Shown here: piece after piece, positions 55,453 through 63,825 of the stretch
Position numbering within the stretch: position 1 is the first letter of the stretch
How the letters are laid out: each line of letters begins with the position of its first letter
Source: Bacillus sp. OV166
GTDB taxonomy: Bacteria; Bacillota; Bacilli; Bacillales; Cytobacillaceae
Length of the DNA: 64,000 nt
Assembly: GCF_900177675.1 (NCBI RefSeq)
Contig: NZ_FXWM01000001.1
Span: 3,915,001-3,979,000 of the forward strand
Reading direction: 5' to 3'
The notes under the pieces: generated by a model
What the model saw: the letters and a program-made list of their open reading frames with translations, nothing else
Databases searched by the model: none
What the model was told of the DNA's origin: nothing
Position numbers and translations under genes: made by a program

Positions 55453-55709
55453 ATTAGCAACAACCCCTTACTTGTCCTATATTAATGAGTATGAAATTTT
55501 CGTGCTTTGATTACAAATTTTTACAGGCTTAAAAAAAAATGCTGTTGCGTTTAACAACAGCGTTTACCTACTACCTTAGATATAGAATATCTTCAATCTT
55601 AAATTCCTTATCCCTCATACCAAACTGTTGACCAGAAAAATCCTTCTTCAACTAAACTGACCGTTAGTCAAAAAGAGTTCCTGCTTATTACATAAACGCA
55701 CCCTTTTAG

Positions 55710-56573
55710 TTAGCTATCCGCTTTTGCTCCAAAAATATAAATTCCTATGATACTGTCATCTACTGTATTTACCAGTAATACGATTTTTTCGGCAAAGTTG
55801 TAAAAAGAACGAATTGTAATGGAATCCCTTAAGTCTTCTTGTAGCTTCCAGCCTACTGGCTTTAAAAAAAATGGTCTATTTTTTTGAAAACTTTCATTCA
55901 ACAAAAACTGCTGAATACGCTTGTTCTCTTTCAGTTCTAATGGATTAACTGATTCCTTTTTGATTAAAAAATACTTAAGATTCCTTGGTCCTGTCGATTG
56001 CTCTGATTGGGTACCCCTATATAAATCTGATACCACAGGATAATACCCTTTGGAAAGCAAACTCTTAACTAATTCTTTTGATTCTTTTTTTAGCTCTGAT
56101 AACTGTATTTCCTTAAATTTCCCCTGAACAAAAAATTCCTTTACAACTTTATAGTGGGGAACCAACTCTTTCATAATAACTTCCTGCAACCACGGGTTCA
56201 TATCCTGGAACACCAGAACAGATTGGTGATCTTCTAGTATCACTTCAGGAGCTGCATAAAAGAAACAAATCACACTAATTTCATTTAAACTTTTTTCTGA
56301 TTTAATCAATCTGACACTTTGGTTTCTCATCCTATTATAAAAATCTTCTTCATCGTCCTCATCCTCAAATAGACTGTCGAAGTCCCCCTCAGCAATTTCC
56401 TCAATCCATTCAAAAGGATATTCCTTTTCTTCTCCTTCATAAACTTCCTCCACTGAGGCATACAATGTCCAACCAGTTTGCCGTCTTCCTTTAAAACTGT
56501 TTATTTTGTTTAATAAAGATATACCAACTTTACCTGTTATTGAAATGAACAGGCTAATTAACTTACCTGCCAA
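55710..56573 (-). CDS. Hypothetical protein, family D (paralog at 62945)
   Basis: 287 residues, TTG start. It shares with 62945-63601 the blocks LVPHYKVVKEFFVQGKFKEI, KKESKELVKSLLSKGYYPVVSDLYR, PRNLKYFLIKKESVNPLELKE and PVGWKLQEDLRDSITIRSFYNFAEKI. This copy has an N-terminal extension of about 60 residues with an acidic run (DSLFEDEDDEEDF). Function unknown. The TAA stop lies inside box A (AGCTAACTAAAAGGG). Confidence 0.72.
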   Translation of the reverse strand: MAGKLISLFISITGKVGISLLNKINSFKGRRQTGWTLYASVEEVYEGEEKEYPFEWIEEIAEGDFDSLFEDEDDEEDFYNRMRNQSVRLIKSEKSLNEISVICFFYAAPEVILEDHQSVLVFQDMNPWLQEVIMKELVPHYKVVKEFFVQGKFKEIQLSELKKESKELVKSLLSKGYYPVVSDLYRGTQSEQSTGPRNLKYFLIKKESVNPLELKENKRIQQFLLNESFQKNRPFFLKPVGWKLQEDLRDSITIRSFYNFAEKIVLLVNTVDDSIIGIYIFGAKADS

Positions 56574-56792
56574 AATATATCACCATATTCCGATTTTTGT
56601 TTTTTCTTAATCAAATGTAATTATTTAATATTACTAAAAATAGTCACAAATCCCAAAAGGAATATTATTAATTTATTATTTGTTTAATAATGCACTGATG
56701 CCCTTTTAGTGCATTAAGAAAAGCCGTCTTTAATGGGCAATCGTATCTTCAAGTAATGCTACCCGTTAGTTGAACAAGAAAAACCCTAGCTT

Positions 56793-56987
56793 TTAATCTT
56801 TTTTATCCCTTTTGCCTTTATCACTGAATAGCCAATTGAAAAAGATAAATAACAAAACCAAAATTAAAGAGTGAACACCGTTATCAATCCAATTAAACGA
56901 ATTAGAGCTAAAATAATCTTTCAAAATAAAGTAAATATAAAATAATATAAACAAAATCACATAGGAATAATTACGAAATATTTTCAT
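56793..56987 (-). CDS. Small membrane protein, duplicated cassette family 5 copy B
   Basis: 64 residues, differing from 46890-47084 at two to three positions (KIFRNYS, SSNSFNW). Shared sequence starts at cccgttagttgaacaagaaa downstream and ends right at the RBS upstream. Here the downstream box belongs to the A type, in copy A it belongs to the C/D type, which shows the two halves are interchangeable. Confidence 0.75.
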   Translation of the reverse strand: MKIFRNYSYVILFILFYIYFILKDYFSSNSFNWIDNGVHSLILVLLFIFFNWLFSDKGKRDKKD

Positions 56988-57175
56988 ATATCTCCACCCC
57001 CATTAATTGTCACAACAATTAATATTCAACCTCAGTTTATTATTCCCTGCAAATCACTCTTATTGAAGTAACCTGCCCCGATAGTTTAAGTACAACATTT
57101 CACAATCTTTTTTGTGAAAAAAGAAAAAACGCGACCTCCTTCTTGAAGTATCGCACCCGTTAGTTGAAGAAGAAA

Positions 57176-57424
57176 TCACTTCCAATTTTCAAGTCTCTTT
57201 TCAATTAATTTTATTACACTATGAGAACCTATAAAATCAGCAATTTCATATCCAGTTTCTGTTTTCTTAATATTACACACAGCAACTTCATTTTCATTTA
57301 TATAAACTGAATACAATGTAAATATATCATCAATGGAATATAAATAATTTCTATAAATTTCGTCTTTTTCGTCGGCAATATTCTCTATCACTTTTAAGGT
57401 TATTTCTGGTACAGGCATACGCAT
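57176..57424 (-). CDS. Hypothetical protein, 82 aa
   Basis: A small soluble protein (PVPEITLKVIENIADEKDEIYRN ... VIKLIEKRLENWK). AAGGGG precedes two possible ATGs (57424, 57418). Not recognised. Confidence 0.62.
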   Translation of the reverse strand: MRMPVPEITLKVIENIADEKDEIYRNYLYSIDDIFTLYSVYINENEVAVCNIKKTETGYEIADFIGSHSVIKLIEKRLENWK

Positions 57425-57488
57425 TCCCCTTTAACTACTAAATATTATCTTATTGAAGAATAGCACCCGTTAGTTGAGAAGGGAGATT

Positions 57489-57632
57489 CTAATTTTTACT
57501 ACCCTTGGATAATTCTTCACGTAATTTTTTTATCTCTTCTGTTTGGTCTAATATATTATTATTCACTTTTCTTAAAGCATCATAAACCGCAAAAATTCCC
57601 GCAAATACTAAGAAACCGACCAGTAAATCCAT
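57489..57632 (-). CDS. Small single-pass membrane protein (47 aa)
   Basis: ATG 57632 behind AAGGTG. One membrane helix (LLVGFLVFAGIFAVYDAL) then a coiled basic/acidic tail (LDQTEEIKKLREELSKGSK). Flanked by a right half-site and a full repeat. Typical of very small Bacillus membrane proteins. Confidence 0.65.
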   Translation of the reverse strand: MDLLVGFLVFAGIFAVYDALRKVNNNILDQTEEIKKLREELSKGSKN

Positions 57633-57827
57633 TTTAACACCTTCTTCATTTAATATATTAAATTAATAATAACCTAATTTGGGTAATCCTGTAATAAGAA
57701 GTTGGTCTTTGTTAAACTAAACTGCCTCTTTAGTTCAATAAGAAAAGCCACCTGAATAGGCAGCTGAACTTTACCCTTGTACCTGTTAATAGAAAAAGGT
57801 AAAGAAATCTATTTTCTCTTACATATA

Positions 57828-58322
57828 TTAATCGTTAGTTCCTAATACATCTGTATTTGGAGGTTCATAACCCATCTGACGTATCATAGCTACAATTTGT
57901 CCCTTGTGGTGAAATTCGTGAGTTATAGTATGCATTATTAATTTACCAGGGGTAAATGTTATAATTTCTGTTTCATCTCTCCAAGGAATCTTTCTTTGAA
58001 TTGGCTCAGATAATTGCTTTCCGTGTAATTCAAATACCTCATTTACAAAAGAATCAACCTGTTCAAAGCGTATTTTTATATCGTCCAGTTTCAATTTCTG
58101 TCGTTCATCCTTTGGTGTAATTGGCTTCTTTGTTTTTAATAAAACAAATGAGCCGAGCCACGCAATATAACAATCTGCTATGTGAACCAATGAGTCTCGC
58201 ACACTTTCCCAACCGTATCCATTTTGGCGAGTAAAATCATTTTGATTAAGTTCCTTACAATAGTCTAGCAGCGTTAATCGTGTCTGACGAACCCATTCAT
58301 ATTCGTTTTGATGAAACATCAT
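57828..58322 (-). CDS. DinB family protein
   Basis: 164 residues: YEWVRQTRLTLLDYCKEL, SVRDSLVHIADCYIAWLGSF with the first metal His, and HTITHEFHHKGQIVAMIRQMGYEPPNTD with the other two. A classical DinB bundle; activity unknown. GGGTG precedes the ATG. Only distantly similar to the DinB at 16102. Confidence 0.87.
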   Translation of the reverse strand: MMFHQNEYEWVRQTRLTLLDYCKELNQNDFTRQNGYGWESVRDSLVHIADCYIAWLGSFVLLKTKKPITPKDERQKLKLDDIKIRFEQVDSFVNEVFELHGKQLSEPIQRKIPWRDETEIITFTPGKLIMHTITHEFHHKGQIVAMIRQMGYEPPNTDVLGTND

Positions 58323-58488
58323 CTATACACCCACTTTCTTATAATGATAATACTTATTCTAGATATGTAAAAATAAACCTTCTTCCACAAACCTGCTTCG
58401 TTAGTTCAACAAGAAAATGAGGATCGCCGCAACGTCCCCATCTTTAACTCTTGCTCCCGTTAGTTCAATTAAACTTACTAAAGTGTAA

Positions 58489-58809
58489 TCATCTTATAGT
58501 ATCATTGTCACCAAGATGTTCAATTTGCTCTAAAATCCAAGGATTATCTCCTTCCTTAGAGTAACTTGTAAAATACGTTTTATTAATTTCGATCAAATTC
58601 CAAACCATTGGTTCTTTGACCATTATTTTTATTTCCTTCTTACCTGAATCACTGTTGGGGTCAAATGCTATTATCCAGGCTTTTTTATAATCCTTTGAAT
58701 GGGCTTTTTTAACTACATACAAGTCGGAAGATGTTGATGAAAAAGGACCTCCACAAGCAGTAACAATCAAAAGGAAAATAATAATTAATAAACTTGGAAT
58801 CTTTCTCAT
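58489..58809 (-). CDS. Lipoprotein
   Basis: 106 residues, lipobox LIVTACG at residues 15-21. Mature part includes KKAWIIAFDPNSDSGKKEIKIMVKEP. GGGGTGA precedes the ATG. Not recognised. Confidence 0.78.
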   Translation of the reverse strand: MRKIPSLLIIIFLLIVTACGGPFSSTSSDLYVVKKAHSKDYKKAWIIAFDPNSDSGKKEIKIMVKEPMVWNLIEINKTYFTSYSKEGDNPWILEQIEHLGDNDTIR

Positions 58810-58969
58810 TGATTCACCCCAAAAAATTATTGTTTATAACCAATGTATTACAACAAAAATCCCTTCATTACCTCTTCCAATAACCTGCTTCGTTAGTTCA
58901 ACAAGAAAAAGCTGCCTTAATGACAGCTCTGATCTTAAACTCAAGCACCCGTTAGCTAAATAAGAAAGA

Positions 58970-59596
58970 TTATGACATCTTGAAAATGCTATTAAAATAA
59001 TCACGCCAATAATCAACCAACCATTTATTATATTTATGATACATATGTACCAGTTTCTTAACCTCATTAGAATGGATTATACAACCTCTATCGTCATACA
59101 TATGAAATATTAAGTCCTTCTCGGTGCTAATGAAATAAACAGACTGACCAATTGAAGGTTCACTTCCTTGTTCATAATTACCTATTCCTTCAAGAATATC
59201 CTTGTAAGTAATAGACTTTACTTGTGAGTATACAAGTTTCACTTTGTATTCCCGTTTTATTTCAATTGTTTTACCCGTTATTTCATCATAATCCTCATCT
59301 AAATCGAACAAAGTTTCTACTTCAATATTTTGACCTTTTAATAAATCATACAAGTATTCTGGAGTGGTATTCCCAAACATTATATCCTCTTTTATTTCCC
59401 AATCTTTTATATAAACATATATATAATCTTCGGGATGGAACACATCTTCAAACAATGTAGTAACTCTTGTAACAACTTGATTGATTCTTTCATCAGATCC
59501 ATTTTCAAAGGGCTCACCTAGTTCAAACCTTAGATGTACATCGCTTGTTAGATTAGGAAAATTTCTTTCTATGTACTTGAATATTCTATCCTTCAT
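58970..59596 (-). CDS. DUF3885 family protein
   Basis: 208 residues, ATG behind AAGGGAG. LRFELGEPF, QSVYFISTEKDLIFHMYDDRGCIIHS and MYHKYNKWLVDYWRDYF fit DUF3885; related to 19988-20626. Both cassette flanks carry the AGCTAA box variant. Confidence 0.83.
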   Translation of the reverse strand: MKDRIFKYIERNFPNLTSDVHLRFELGEPFENGSDERINQVVTRVTTLFEDVFHPEDYIYVYIKDWEIKEDIMFGNTTPEYLYDLLKGQNIEVETLFDLDEDYDEITGKTIEIKREYKVKLVYSQVKSITYKDILEGIGNYEQGSEPSIGQSVYFISTEKDLIFHMYDDRGCIIHSNEVKKLVHMYHKYNKWLVDYWRDYFNSIFKMS

Positions 59597-59781
59597 TGGA
59601 GTTACTCCCTTAATTAAATAATTAATAATTTCTTGTCTACTTTAAATTCGATACATCTGTATAAGCTTCCTTGTTCAGCTAAACTGCCCCGTTAGTGGAA
59701 TATGAAAAGTATTATTTCTTGATTTGAAGCAATACTTATTGTTAGGGAAAATCATCTAAACAAATTAGATTGTTTATTAAT

Positions 59782-60249
59782 TCATTCAATATAGTTTACG
59801 TTATTATCTTGGCACCATTTAATCGCAATTTCTTTAAAACACTCGTCACGATAGGAATACCATTGATCCTCGATTTCAAAATCTATTATTTGGTCTTTAA
59901 ATCTTCTAAAGGCACCTTTTCCCTTAATGGATCTTAATAATATATCCTGCTTTCTCTGGTCACTGATAGTTAGGCAAAAGTCTTCCATAATTTCATATTC
60001 ATTGACTTCATATTTTGTTGGTAACTCTATGTAATTCTCAAAATTTTCAACAACATCATTTGCAACCATTAAATTTTCTTGTTGCCACTCAGGTAAATGA
60101 TCGAATGGTTCTTCATTTTCAGCAGCTCTCAAGTCCTCCGATGTTACTAACACTATTTCACCAGTAGTAATATTTAGTAATGAACGTGACTCTTCAAACT
60201 GTATTTCCATTTCTTCAATTATATCTTTTAGCTTTACTTGAATGCTCAT
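59782..60249 (-). CDS. UPF0158 family protein, duplicated cassette family 3 copy B
   Basis: 155 residues from the ATG at 60249 (GGAAGGTGAG upstream). Differs from 28064-28531 at three or four residues. The downstream stretch, including the modified site at 59669-59745, is shared; the upstream leader is not. Confidence 0.87.
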   Translation of the reverse strand: MSIQVKLKDIIEEMEIQFEESRSLLNITTGEIVLVTSEDLRAAENEEPFDHLPEWQQENLMVANDVVENFENYIELPTKYEVNEYEIMEDFCLTISDQRKQDILLRSIKGKGAFRRFKDQIIDFEIEDQWYSYRDECFKEIAIKWCQDNNVNYIE

Positions 60250-60269
60250 AATATAGCTCACCTTCCATT

Positions 60270-60386
60270 ATCGATCTTAAACTCTTGCACCCGTTACTTT
60301 AAGTACAATACTTCACAATCTGCTTTGTTGAACAAACCAAAATAGGCGATGCCTTGTTTAAGCATCGCACGCGTTAGTTCAAATAG
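60270..60386 (-). repeat. Two right-half sites in tandem
   Basis: cttgcacccgttactttaag plus the extended tail to 60320, then a second gcacgcgttag box at 60365-60386, with AGGCGATGCC/GCATCG hairpin between. No gene in between. Confidence 0.55.
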
Positions 60387-60388
60387 TT

Positions 60389-60862
60389 TTACCATTCTCT
60401 CCATTCTTCAGTTATGTCTTCTTCAGACTCAAAGCCAGCTATTCGTGCTGCTTCAGTAATAAACTCATATAGTTCTTCTCTCTCCATTGTCTCAATAAAG
60501 TAATCATAATTTTCATTTAGTTCATTTAAACTGATAACTACTTTTTTAACACATTCTAATATTTCTTCCTCAGTCGGATTTTCTCTAAGAACTTTTAGGC
60601 TATTGATGTATGAATCAAGAACCTCATTAGTTGCATTTATATTTTCGTCAGTAAATAGGTTATCATCTTCATCCATTCTTTGTTTCCATACTAGCGTTGG
60701 TTTGTTTTTAGTTAACTCTTCAAAAGTCATATTATCCTCCAAATTTTTTACTTCTTGTTTTGGATCTTCCTCACCCTCGGCGGATTTCTTGTTTTCGCTA
60801 CAAGCCCCTAAAACTACAACTAAAACAGATGATAAAATAGAAATTAATAATAGCTTTTTCAT
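60389..60862 (-). CDS. Lipoprotein
   Basis: 157 residues from the ATG at 60862 (AGGGG upstream). Lipobox VVLGAC at about residue 16-21, then an acidic helical mature part (EDPKQEVKNLEDNMTFEELTKNKPTLVWKQRMDEDD). Not recognised. Confidence 0.78.
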   Translation of the reverse strand: MKKLLLISILSSVLVVVLGACSENKKSAEGEEDPKQEVKNLEDNMTFEELTKNKPTLVWKQRMDEDDNLFTDENINATNEVLDSYINSLKVLRENPTEEEILECVKKVVISLNELNENYDYFIETMEREELYEFITEAARIAGFESEEDITEEWREW

Positions 60863-61104
60863 AGTTGTAAAACCCCTATTATGTCTTATACAAAAACAAT
60901 TATAAGTGAACTTTTTGGAAAATGGTACAAACTCTTTTATCAAATTTCACTTTAATTTTTCTTATTAAACCGCTCCGTTAGTTGAACAAGCACCTTCTCT
61001 TCTATTGCACATTTTCCTCGAAATACGTAGTAATGTTATTCATATTTATTTTGATTTCATTTATAATGAAATCAATAAATTCAAGGGAGAGATCAGAAAA
61101 AATT

Positions 61105-61461
61105 ATGATAGATATTCTTTGGTATTGCTACTTAGTAATTTTAGCAATTGCTGCTATTGCAATACTCATAACTGGCTATAAAAAAACTCTTGGTATAATA
61201 GATTTTCTATTTTCCGTAATTACTTGGATAGGTTTATTTGGTTACATTACTAATACACAGATTCTTACTCCTCTTGTATGGAAATTTGTATTTGTAATTG
61301 GTTTGATATGGGATGTTTATTTTAGTTTCAAAAAGTTCAATGAAGAGGTTGAAGGTGACGATGATACACCTCAATCCATTAAACTAGCAATTATCGGAAT
61401 TACATTAATTTTCTTAGTTGGACCTTTATATTTCGGCTTATTTAATTATGCGTTTAAATAA
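61105..61461 (+). CDS. Membrane protein on the plus strand
   Basis: 118 residues from ATG 61105; GGGAGAG lies about 13 bases upstream, so the start is not certain and an in-frame ATG at 61066 is possible. Four hydrophobic segments (about 5-24, 31-46, 53-72, 95-114) and an acidic loop (FNEEVEGDDDTPQ). Not recognised. Inverted relative to most of the array. Confidence 0.65.
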   Translation: MIDILWYCYLVILAIAAIAILITGYKKTLGIIDFLFSVITWIGLFGYITNTQILTPLVWKFVFVIGLIWDVYFSFKKFNEEVEGDDDTPQSIKLAIIGITLIFLVGPLYFGLFNYAFK

Positions 61462-61765
61462 AGTGTTTATTTTTTCTCTGTCACTAATACTATTATTTTA
61501 ACCACTACCAGAGTACCCCACAAGGGTACTTTGATCATTTTCTGAGACTTTATTTTGCTCCTTCACAATATGGTTCAATTCGAAATAATAAGACTTTCCT
61601 AATGAATTAACCTGCCACGTTAGCTGACGAAGGGACCGCCGCTGCAATCCCTGTTCTTGAACTCTTGCACCCGTTACTTTAAGTGTAATCATTAACATAC
61701 TTATTTGCATACAAGCCCTCATTCGTTCATATATTTATATCAATGTAAATGGGGGGACATCAATT

Positions 61766-62212
61766 ATGAAAGTAGTTTATGTTAAAAATAAATCATTTGA
61801 AAAAATATTCAATGTAGCTTTTGCTATTTATATTTTTATATTGTTCGTAGCAAGTTTTTGGGGAATAAGTGTGTTCTCTCCAAGAATTCAAGCAGATTTC
61901 AGTGGGGTGTCTCATAATATTATTCCTCAAAATTTTCATCAATTTAACCTTGATACTTGGCTTTTTAATACAGTTGGAAACATACTTATATTTTTACCTT
62001 TAGGTATATTACTTCCTCTAACTTTTGACAAAATATTTCGATTGCCCCAAGTTATTTTTATATCAATTATTTTAAGTTTAACTATCGAAGTAGCACAATA
62101 CCTGACTAAATTAGGGGTATTTGATATTGATAAAACCATTTTAAATTTATTGGGATGTGTATTAGGCTTTTTTGCTTTAAATCTTTTTCGTAACCCAACT
62201 CCCCAAAAATAG
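61766..62212 (+). CDS. VanZ family protein
   Basis: 148 residues, four membrane segments. The VanZ pattern is visible: NIIPQNFHQF, FNTVGNILIFLPLGILLPL, SLTIEVAQYLTKLGVFDIDKTILNLLGCVLGFF (equivalent to the S.E..Q...GR..D.DD...N..G block). VanZ proteins raise low-level teicoplanin or lipoglycopeptide tolerance in some hosts, but many members have other roles. GGGGGG precedes the ATG. Plus strand. Confidence 0.85.
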   Translation: MKVVYVKNKSFEKIFNVAFAIYIFILFVASFWGISVFSPRIQADFSGVSHNIIPQNFHQFNLDTWLFNTVGNILIFLPLGILLPLTFDKIFRLPQVIFISIILSLTIEVAQYLTKLGVFDIDKTILNLLGCVLGFFALNLFRNPTPQK

Positions 62213-62262
62213 TGAATTGTTTATTGTACTAACCTGCCACGTTAGCTCAATAAATAAAAAAT

Positions 62263-62418
62263 GCCACCCAAAGGGAGGCTACTGCAAAACAAAAGATTTT
62301 ATTTCTGAAGCACAATATGTAGAGAAAAAGCAAAAGGGTGAAACACTACCAGTGGAGGGTGCTCACCCTTTTTACATTTATTTTTGGACTTTTGCAGTGC
62401 CCTCAAAGGGGCGGTAGC
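62263..62418. mobile_element. Remnant of an insertion element or MITE
   Basis: 156 bp bounded by imperfect inverted repeats whose best part is ACTGCAAAA/TTTTGCAGT (GGCTACTGCAAAAC against GGGCACTGCAAAAG), plus GCCACC/GGTAGC at the outer ends. An inner AAAAGGGTGA/TCACCCTTTT hairpin. No transposase remains. It sits directly after the short repeat downstream of the VanZ gene. Confidence 0.6.
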
Positions 62419-62432
62419 AATTTATAAGTTTC

Positions 62433-62666
62433 TTATTTAAGTATTGTAATTCTTTTATGGAGCAATAAAGAAAGCAAGGAAATTAAAATCCCACTAAGCA
62501 ATACCCATCCTTTTATCTCATATGAAATAATTACAATAAGTTCCCAAAAATTTTCGGGACCAGAATTTGAAGAATTACTGTATGGATAACCGAAAATCAA
62601 AGGAATAAGCCCAAAAACAGTTAGTAGGATGCCAAGTATCAATAAAAACAAAGATATTTGTTTCAT
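62433..62666 (-). CDS. Small membrane protein
   Basis: 77 residues from the ATG at 62666 (GGAGG upstream). Two membrane helices (5-27 and 50-70) separated by a short outer loop (PYSNSSNSGPENFWE). Not recognised. Confidence 0.7.
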   Translation of the reverse strand: MKQISLFLLILGILLTVFGLIPLIFGYPYSNSSNSGPENFWELIVIISYEIKGWVLLSGILISLLSLLLHKRITILK

Positions 62667-62944
62667 TAGACACCTCCTTGTTTTCATAATTTGACTGAAA
62701 ATTCAGTCGTATAAACATTAATTTTTTCTTGCTCTACTAACCTGCCCCTTTAGTTGAAGAAACAAAAAGCTGCCATTGGCAGCTGGATATTCAAGTAAAG
62801 CACCCGTTAGTGAATCAAAATTGTTTTAATACCTCCTTCGCCTTAATTTCTCACCCTCTGAAGGTCTTTCTGCTAATCGAATTAAGTCGTCTAAAATGAA
62901 TTATTCAACAATCCTGCCATTTAGTTGAAGAGAAAAAAATAAAA

Positions 62945-63601
62945 TCACCCGTAAATATCAAGTCCAACTACATTCTCATCATTATCATCAACAACTAAGA
63001 TAATTTGTTTTGCAAATGTACTAAAAGCACGAATTGTCACTGATTCTTTTAAATTATCATCTAATTTCCATCCTGTTGGTTGAAGCAATATTGAACCACT
63101 ATCAGTAAAGAAAGAACTCATTAAAAACTCTCGTATCTTTTCTGTTTCTTTAATATGTACTGGGTTTATCGATTCTTGACTTACTAAATAGTATTTCAAT
63201 TTTCTAGGCTTAGTTGCCAAATTAAGATTTTTTGTGCGATATAAATCAGGAACAACTGGATATATTCCATTTGAAAGTAAATCTTTTAACATTTTTTTCG
63301 ACTCTTTTTTTAGACACATTACGTTTATTTCTTTTAGCTTCCCATCAATGAAAATTTGCTTTACATCTGAATAATGAGGAACCACTTCACTCAATATAGT
63401 TTCTAAAGCATTGTCATTTGGTGTTGGTAATGTTGTTAGGGAATCTTCACCTAAAATTAAATCAAAAGAGGCAAAAAACTGGCAAACAGGGCTCACTTCA
63501 TTTAATTCAACGGTTGAATCCAATCTCTTGATATTTAATTCACCATTATCGCTATTCAATTGGAATGGTGGTTCATCAATTTCTTTAAGCCATTTAAACA
63601 T
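62945..63601 (-). CDS. Hypothetical protein, family D (paralog at 55710)
   Basis: 218 residues, ATG behind GAGGAG. Lacks the N-terminal extension of the 55710-56573 protein but keeps VVPHYSDVKQIFIDGKLKEI, LLSNGIYPVVPDLYR, PRKLKYYLVSQESINPVHIKE and PTGWKLDDNLKESVTIRAF. Soluble; function unknown. Confidence 0.72.
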   Translation of the reverse strand: MFKWLKEIDEPPFQLNSDNGELNIKRLDSTVELNEVSPVCQFFASFDLILGEDSLTTLPTPNDNALETILSEVVPHYSDVKQIFIDGKLKEINVMCLKKESKKMLKDLLSNGIYPVVPDLYRTKNLNLATKPRKLKYYLVSQESINPVHIKETEKIREFLMSSFFTDSGSILLQPTGWKLDDNLKESVTIRAFSTFAKQIILVVDDNDENVVGLDIYG

Positions 63602-63825
63602 TATAACTCCTCAATTAACTTAAATTATATATTTATTCCATTATATACCACATATCAGACAATTTCCTTCTTCAACTAACCTACCCCGTTAGCACAATAA
63701 GAAAAAGCTGCCGCAACGACAGCCCCTATTCTTCAACTCTTCCACACGTTAGTTGAACAAGGTTATAATTTTACTTTTATTAATCTTATAATTTCACAAT
63801 TACTAAATCATCAATATTTAGTTCT

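Larger units (their letters stand above)
619..63762 (-). repeat. Integron-like cassette array: about 90 attC-like repeats
   Basis: A dispersed repeat of about 90-98 bp separates almost every gene. On the minus strand it has box A (TTCAACTAACGGGTGC) next to the gene stop, box B (AGTTGAA), a GCTGCC/GGCAGC hairpin, box C (TTCAACTAACGGGGCAG) and box D (GTTAGTTGAAGAAGG) before the next gene's leader. Full sites (plus coordinates): 619-700, 1325-1418, 7208-7288, 7871-7959, 8998-9091, 9581-9672, 10410-10498, 13446-13536, 15937-16030, 16718-16809, 18678-18769, 21516-21610, 22230-22355, 23993-24087, 24560-24654, 27184-27273, 29731-29817, 30621-30715, 31456-31555, 32152-32238, 33221-33316, 34316-34404, 36122-36228, 37961-38055, 38471-38564, 39039-39130, 40701-40786, 41236-41331, 42131-42211, 42541-42628, 43246-43341, 46259-46348, 47158-47251, 47663-47758, 48623-48720, 49146-49240, 49788-49884, 50682-50795, 51696-51787, 52285-52376, 53323-53417, 53909-54002, 54534-54640, 54978-55073, 57058-57172, 57711-57792, 58379-58470, 58872-58964, 61602-61690, 62729-62816, 63665-63762. 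Short C/D-only sites: 21055-21092, 25154-25191, 29158-29191, 33830-33866, 43937-43970, 46840-46875, 49468-49493, 50173-50207, 60961-60990, 62223-62256, 62901-62932. The rest are decayed or half sites. Confidence 0.85.

Noticed and set aside
61498..61722. Minus-strand 74-residue frame
   Set aside because: It is made of repeat sequence (boxes and middle hairpin) and has no RBS or family resemblance.
62217..62417. Plus-strand 66-residue frame
   Set aside because: It spans a repeat and the insertion-element remnant; an arbitrary frame.
619..63762. CRISPR array
   Set aside because: The repeats are regularly present but about 90 bp long, variable, spaced by whole genes, and there are no cas genes.
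619..63762. Repeats as simple rho-independent terminators or REP-like elements only
   Set aside because: Some middle hairpins may well terminate transcription, but the four-box layout, the cassette borders inside the boxes and the exact duplications need more than a terminator.
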